From: Rhipicephalus microplus
Taxonomy: Eukaryota; Arthropoda; Arachnida; Ixodida; Ixodidae
Length of the DNA stretch: 64,000 bases
NCBI RefSeq assembly: GCF_043290135.1
Contig: NC_134710.1
Coordinates: 134,244,655-134,308,654, forward strand
Direction: 5' to 3'
Shown here: in pieces, positions 62,001 through 64,000 of the stretch
Numbering within the stretch: position 1 is the stretch's first letter
Layout of the letters: the number at the start of each line of letters is the position of its first letter
Notes under the pieces: generated by a model
What the model saw: the letters and a program-made list of their open reading frames with translations, nothing else
Databases searched by the model: none
What the model was told of the DNA's origin: nothing
Made by a program: the position numbers and the translations under genes

Positions 62001-64000
62001 AACTATCGTGAGCCACCGGACAATGCAGAGTTGGCATGATGTAGGTGCGTGTCAGAGTCGTCAACAGAAGGCATGCTTATCAATGTTATCGTGTATCAAC
62101 GTGTGGCTACACGCTTGCCTAACCGGGATCAGGCTGTTCAGCATAATGATGAAACGATCGATGCGGAAATGGCAAGCCCGTCGGCAGACGCAGTCAATGG
62201 CTGGAGTAATAACGAGACTTTGCTAGGTGAGTGTTGTACGATTCAAGAGCGCATATTCAACCAAGCCTTCTGTCCGCGAAAACGGCAGAGGCACAGTCGA
62301 AAAAAGTTCGCGAGTCGCTCGGCGCGATGTTGGCAACTGAGCAGAATTTCGCACTGACCATGTCTCAGTAACATGAAACGATGTCTGTGCCAGAAGAAGA
62401 AGAATATATGCTTTTTCAGATGGCCGCTCAGAATGCGATGATTGGAAAAACACTCTGCCCAATTCGGCATGAGCAAGACCTCGCTGTTGTCCACACAAGG
62501 CTTAGACTTGTCGTGGATATGGTGCTAATATGCTGTTCTTGCGGCACAGCCAGCTCTCACTGGTCGTCAAAGAGAAAAGAAAGTGCAAAGAGTCGTCAAT
62601 ATAAATGTTAGATCAGTGTAGGCAATCGGGAGCATTGGAAAAGAGCCTACTGCTATAAATGATTTCTGGCCAGTGATGAATGAGTAAGGTTATAGAAGCA
62701 CTGCGGCCCATCTATCAACACCTTTCAGACCCTCGACTGCTGGCTCTATGTAGTGGCAACAGGACTCAATGCGGTGTTCAGAGCCTCCACTCGGTGATTT
62801 GGTCACCGATATCCAAGCAGCAGCATGCCTCCCTCTTCACTGTGGAATCAGCAATGCATGACCCAGTAGCCAAGTATTATGCAGGCAGCTTGCGAACATA
62901 TACCGAGATTTGCACTGCATTGGATGCAAAACCTGGAGACGTTTGCCCCCAGAGGGCTGTAGGAAAGAACAGCCAGCGTGCTAAAAAAATCATCAAACAC
63001 ACACCAGATGAAGAAGCAGAGGTCAAAGGCTACTGTTCTGGTGCATTTTGATGTAGGTGAAGTGTTATAAAAACTTCCAAAGCCGTTTTCTCTGAAATGC
63101 GTTTTGGGCCCTTAGTGTTCCTTGTGAAAAGCATAGCGTGGCAGAGACTGGACAGATCTCGATGCCGTTTTTTTTTTTTTTTTCCCTGAAGCGTTGTTGA
63201 CAGGACGGCGTTATCCATTACATTGCTTAGGGCTTGGTTTTTTTTTTTTTGTATGTGATAATTGCTGCTTGAGAAGCTCTAATGTAATACATGAATCTTA
63301 TGGGGATGTTATTTGTAAAAAACTAAAAGCAATAGACAATTTTCAATAATGACATCCTGTGTAGTGTTCTTTTGAGTAAAGATCAAAACCACTTGGACCT
63401 TCCTGGCATGTTTTGTTACAATCCTAGGCTTTTCACTAGCAGACTATGTCACCAGATTATGTAACATAGTGTAACTTGAAAACTACTTAAAATATTGCAG
63501 TGAAACTTCGGTTTAATAACATTTATAAATATTCAAGACACTCTTCAGTATGCCTGCCAAATTTTATTACTCTAGGCCAACAAACTAAAAAGTTTTTTCG
63601 ATCGCCATCCACCCCCCAAACAATAGAGATAAAATCAAAGCCTAATCATAATGTGTGGTGTCACCTCACCTTGAGTTGTATATCAGATAACTTCTGATAA
63701 TTAAAGCTTCTTTAAATTCAAACAAAATTCAGAGGTCCCTTTGAGTTTGAATTAATGAGAGTCGCCTATATGTTTGAACACGATCATAAAACATAATGTA
63801 AACTGTGCACGAATGGAAAAATTCCTTCAAATTTTGAAAATTAAAATTAATTTATTTAACAAACAACAACTCGAGGTTTATACTAAAGTTGAAAGTGAGT
63901 GGGAGAAAGAAATAGGGAGGGAAACCATTTGAAAGACACACCCCCTGTACCTGAATGTCCAGCTGCAGAGTGAAGAATGGCTGAAGGGAAGCAGATGTCT
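40882..64000 (-). CDS. USP10: USP10-like ubiquitin C-terminal hydrolase, C-terminal half (spliced, partial)
   Basis: Five minus-strand exons join in phase: 63951-64000 (continues beyond the window), 49636-49725, 41276-41420, 41158-41217 and 40882-41084. The protein has 'SLQPFFTLQLDIQ', 'DALLHLAAEEKVQNY', 'LEKLPLVLILHLKRFVYDK', 'KGHYVTDAF' and ends 'YLLFYRRADTEHQAR'. The KRF block and the GHY catalytic His are hallmarks of peptidase family C19, and the order matches vertebrate USP10, a cytosolic deubiquitinase known to act on p53 and G3BP-linked complexes. The catalytic Cys box must lie upstream of the window. Every intron has GT-AG ends. The only oddity is intron size: 14.2 and 8.2 kb of transposon-rich DNA beside introns of 58 and 73 bp. 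Confidence 0.87.
41158..41217 (-). CDS. USP10: USP10-like 60-bp exon
   Basis: It lies between an acceptor 'gttttag' and a donor 'gtaaggt' and encodes 'LVPSSERWSNKQRCYILFA' with split codons at both ends. It bridges the KRF block and the GHY block. The introns on either side are only 58 bp (41218-41275) and 73 bp (41085-41157). Confidence 0.85.
41276..41420 (-). CDS. USP10: USP10-like exon with the KRF block
   Basis: This exon (145 bp) runs from acceptor 'tctttccag' to donor 'gtaagta'. It encodes 'VDALRRTTLEKLPLVLILHL' then 'KRFVYDKHGGCKKLMNSI', the most diagnostic stretch for USP10-type enzymes. It is preceded by the 8.2-kb transposon-filled intron. Confidence 0.9.
42749..42990 (-). mobile_element. 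tRNA-derived SINE (Ruka-like), copy 2
   Basis: Best preserved SINE copy in the window. The head at the high-coordinate end has box B GGGTTCGAATCCC and a box-A-like GTCTAGTGGCTAAGG. The tail is (ATCA)n, read as 'ttgattgattgat' on the plus strand. A perfect 16-bp target duplication, gtgccgaggagttggt, is at 42733-42748 and 42991-43006. It is nested in the pogo-like element. Confidence 0.9.
43035..43860 (+). pseudogene. pogo-family transposase remnant
   Basis: The first frame (43035-43253) encodes a Brinker/pogo-type DNA-binding helix-turn-helix ('RRVHHNAAFKRKVIACAEA', 'VRDWRKQKQKI', 'GPQHGRFP'). The next legible block (43456-43865, two frames) is the start of the DDE domain, with 'PKEYEEKLHSFHRFV', 'LLGQIGNADQTPLHFDMPST' (first catalytic Asp) and 'KLPPYFIFKRKTLPKG'. 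Stops after the HTH and a frameshift near 43520 break it, and sequence beyond 'VRANGENG' is lost, with the remaining catalytic residues. Confidence 0.82.
44095..44312 (-). mobile_element. Degenerate Ruka-like SINE, copy 3
   Basis: Conserved body phrases remain ('gattatgagagacgcc', 'gggctccggaaatttc', 'cacacgggccta'), but the tRNA-like head is eroded ('aagattcgaccacg' in place of box B) and several short deletions are present. It is clearly older than the other copies. Same orientation as they are. Confidence 0.75.
45830..46409 (+). pseudogene. Tigger transposase remnant (HTH and C-terminus)
   Basis: The N-terminal part encodes a CENP-B/psq-type helix-turn-helix ('AKLEIRNWVERGEKKSDVAA', 'IPRSTLSTILKNK'). 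After a stop at about 46015 the next legible frame (46071-46343) is the C-terminal acidic tail ('FDEFVRTDDDVAI', 'ALALVRHYCVNVEG') and ends near a 'KIRDYFVPQ' motif before TAG at 46408. The whole DDE domain between them is missing, which explains the short element. Confidence 0.75.
46436..49381 (+). mobile_element. Kolobok-like (Mutator-like transposase) element 1
   Basis: Ends 'ggggagatgcgagtcgaaaa' and, read inward from the right, 'ggggaaatgctacttgaaaa' are inverted repeats. Each is directly flanked by TTAA (46432-46435 and 49382-49385). The element is 2946 bp and encodes a transposase with a Mutator-like catalytic region. TTAA duplications with purine-rich termini are the known signature of the Kolobok superfamily. 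It is inserted in the 3' part of Tigger-like transposon 1. Confidence 0.78.
46917..48752 (+). pseudogene. Kolobok/Mutator-like transposase, two frameshifts
   Basis: A basic N-terminus starts at 46917 ('ASPKKCNVRPQKFRTKHKF', 'KGRRRKAP'). The frame changes near 47176. The central part (47177 to about 48105) has a Cys pair 'LELHCENSEC', the first catalytic Asp in 'VMFDSTWQKRGH', a 'CLTCSRH' motif, the second Asp in 'LLSDGDSKAY', and 'KEDCTNHVAKRLG'. A second frameshift near 48105 leads to the C-terminal part (to 48752), with 'WCKHQRAEALG', 'LPIYKRLTDEKLLARC' and the end 'YAAGQF'. Only these two lesions are visible over about 600 residues, so it is among the better kept transposases here. Confidence 0.8.
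49636..49725 (-). CDS. USP10: USP10-like 90-bp exon
   Basis: Exactly 30 codons between acceptor 'ttattgcag' and donor 'gtatgtg', encoding 'DGFKSVDDALLHLAAEEKVQ' and 'NYHSSKSNKE'. Phase 0 at both ends. It lies alone between two large introns and close to the end of Tigger-like transposon 1. Confidence 0.87.
49726..51760 (-). other. Intron sequence, no gene recognised
   Basis: This is part of the 14.2-kb intron of the USP10-like gene. Frames such as 50323-50562 have no motif. A GC-rich patch (50090-50290) and a (TG)n tract near 51720-51740 are the only distinct features. Confidence 0.35.
51770..52060 (-). pseudogene. Possible hAT-type transposase fragment
   Basis: The minus strand reads 'FTKFHVEHNLPLSLRDHAEL' then 'LLRKMFPKGEDAKRCGCGRT', a pattern like the N-terminal part of hAT-family or ZMYM-like transposase genes ('E.NLP....DH', 'FP.S..AK.Y.CGRTKT'). 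A 14-base tandem duplication ('ctctttacgaaatg') gives a repeated 'CLFTK'. The frame changes after 'CGRTKT'. No dimerisation domain is visible. The family call is tentative. Confidence 0.4.
53231..54792 (+). mobile_element. Kolobok-like element 2, internally deleted
   Basis: Starts 'agggggacgcggcactt' after TTAA (53227-53230) and ends, read inward, 'ggggggaagctgcacttg' before TTAA (54793-54796). The ends resemble those of element 1 ('cttgaaaa' in the sub-terminal part). At 1562 bp it lacks the catalytic transposase and so would be non-autonomous. It sits in the C-terminal coding end of Tigger-like transposon 2. Confidence 0.78.
53763..54159 (+). pseudogene. Kolobok-like N-terminal ORF, no catalytic domain
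   Basis: From ATG 53763 the peptide 'MPGGAKKFRLKHHFGRSRKK' matches the basic start of the element 1 protein ('QKFRTKHKFKGRRRK'). A frameshift before 53880 leads to an acidic, Ser/Asp-rich region (open 53803-54159) ending 'GASEVREAE' with TAA. No DDE region follows. The protein is either a truncated relic or a retained DNA-binding part. Confidence 0.55.
54810..56171 (-). pseudogene. Tigger-like transposase (DDD), two or more stops
   Basis: On the minus strand: CENP-B-type HTH ('KYRAKTIQEKDDILQEVGAG', 'GIAKNHWIPKTTLSTYIKK'), second DNA-binding half ('SQDIPLSGPVILAKAVDFVL'), then the DDE_1 domain ('NAD' before a TAA that replaces the next codon, 'KERITVMVAVNMIGIEKLP', 'KAWMTGELFAQWLGKLDQKF', 'LLLVDNCSAQ', 'QPMDQGIIRNLK') and an acidic C-terminus. 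All three catalytic aspartates are legible. Stops at about 55619-55621 and 55286-55288 and a frame change near 55920 inactivate it. Confidence 0.85.
57422..57658 (-). mobile_element. tRNA-derived SINE (Ruka-like), copy 4
   Basis: Full head and body are present ('gggatttgatcccg' around box B, 'cttagccactagaccaccgc'). The tail reads 'tgattgat' on the plus strand. The 13-bp target duplication taaatatattctt is at 57409-57421 and 57663-57675. It lies in the 14.2-kb intron. Confidence 0.87.
57724..58386. other. Intron sequence, unrecognised open frame
   Basis: A T-run (57731-57746) is followed by an open frame of 127 codons (57764-58147) without motifs; it may be chance or a decayed transposon. 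Nothing else is supported. Confidence 0.25.
58387..58910. repeat. Two imperfect tandem units of about 266 bp
   Basis: 'agtgggtgtat' plus 'acagcaagcgga' begins at 58387 and 58652. 'cgaaatgctccttggcttc' recurs at about 58621 and 58888, and 'gaacacatgtatc' and 'gatttggctct' recur at matching places. The units are diverged by many substitutions, so the array is old. Confidence 0.75.
59077..59260 (-). mobile_element. Ruka-like SINE, copy 5, 5'-truncated
   Basis: Body and tail match the other copies, but the element ends at 'gccgggat', inside box B, so box A and most of the tRNA-like head are missing. It is still bracketed by a 15-bp duplication, gcacatttggtggtt (59062-59076 and 59261-59275). The truncation therefore happened at insertion, as in LINE-driven 5' truncation. 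Confidence 0.85.
59500..60270. repeat. AT-rich repeat with 'caagggttttcaagg' ends
   Basis: Phrases of the type 'ttcaagggttttc(a/g)a(a/g)g' occur at 59520-59580 and again, several times, at 60165-60260, around an unrecognised middle. This looks like a non-autonomous element of roughly 750 bp, but its exact ends and target duplication are unclear. Confidence 0.4.
61107..63617 (+). mobile_element. Kolobok-like element 3, old remnant
   Basis: The ends 'gggggcacgtggccttcgaaaa' (left) and 'ggggggtggatggcgatcgaaaa' (right, inward) pair imperfectly and resemble elements 1 and 2. TTAA is not preserved at the edges ('ttag' on the left). A transposase C-terminal frame lies near the right end. A C-run of 17 or more is at about 61381-61397. 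Boundaries are approximate. Confidence 0.55.
62680..63051 (+). pseudogene. Kolobok-like transposase, C-terminal fragment
   Basis: The frame 'LRPIYQHLSDPRLLALCSGN', 'GVQSLHSVIWS' aligns with the element 1 transposase ('LPIYKRLTDEKLLARC', 'SLNSKIW'). Both proteins end with a 'Y(C/A)(S/A)G(A/Q)F' motif followed by a stop. The upstream catalytic region is missing or unreadable; the frames at 61930-62611 do not show the Asp motifs. It is a distinct lineage from element 1, judged by low identity. Confidence 0.65.
63951..64000 (-). CDS. USP10: USP10-like exon, partial at window edge
   Basis: It encodes 'TSASLQPFFTLQLDIQ' and ends in donor 'gtacagg'. This is the phrase that directly precedes the 'DALESL'-like segment in USP10 enzymes. 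The exon runs beyond the window, where the catalytic Cys and Asn boxes would be expected. Phase 0 to the exon at 49636-49725. Confidence 0.85.

Larger units (their letters stand above)
60622..63768. mobile_element. Tigger/pogo-like MITE, split by a Kolobok-like remnant
   Basis: The left end (TA at 60620-60621, 'cagtagactcgcaataaatc') pairs with the right end read inward ('taggcgactctcattaattc', TA at 63769-63770). Its left (to about 60957) and right (from about 63620) parts match the uninterrupted copy at 12.2-12.76 kb. A second 'acagtagactctcagttaac' start at 60958 suggests another small element before the Kolobok-like remnant. Confidence 0.65.

Overview
This window reads as nuclear DNA of a hard tick (Ixodida, probably a metastriate such as Rhipicephalus or Dermacentor). 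The grounds are several copies of a tRNA-derived, tetranucleotide-tailed SINE that resembles the tick Ruka family (family name recalled, not searched), spliceosomal exons of a metazoan deubiquitinase, and a dense mix of decayed arthropod transposons. No bacterial genes, operons, rRNA genes or CRISPR array were seen. Almost every long open frame is a transposon remnant.

The only host gene I can support is a USP10-like ubiquitin hydrolase on the minus strand. Five exons fit together in phase: 63951-64000 (continues off the window), 49636-49725, 41276-41420, 41158-41217 and 40882-41084 (ends in TAG). They encode the C-terminal half of the USP catalytic domain, including the catalytic His in a GHY motif. 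Two of its introns are about 14.2 kb and 8.2 kb and are packed with nested transposons.

Layout: 0-1.2 kb, minus-strand Ty3/gypsy gag remnant, then a LINE tail; 2.5-4.2 kb, palindromic repeat, LINE scrap, SINE and MITE; 4.4-7.3 kb, gypsy protease-RT-RNase H-integrase remnant, cut off by a CR1-like LINE (7.3-8.9 kb); 8.95-12.15 and 17.35-20.54 kb, two RTE-type LINEs that each begin with a tRNA-like head; 20.5-22.2 and 24.8-25.2 kb, THAP-domain remnants; 22.5-23.9 kb, two head-to-tail LINE 3' ends; 25.3-34.9 kb, a minus-strand LINE (PHD and SGNH-esterase ORF1, then endonuclease-RT) split by a complete plus-strand I-clade LINE (28.18-33.85 kb); 34.7-36.75 kb, layered direct repeats; about 38.6-64 kb, the USP10-like locus with intronic pogo, Tigger, Kolobok-like and SINE elements.

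The most unusual architecture is in the USP10 introns. Three elements with a Mutator-like/Kolobok-like transposase or matching ends each lie inside a different TA-flanked Tigger/pogo-like transposon. In the clearest two the inner element is flanked by TTAA. Other points of interest are RTE LINEs carrying an internal RNA polymerase III-type promoter at their 5' end, a LINE-into-LINE insertion with a 10-bp target duplication and a 12-G 5' junction, and a 63-bp leader reused in front of two unrelated sequences.
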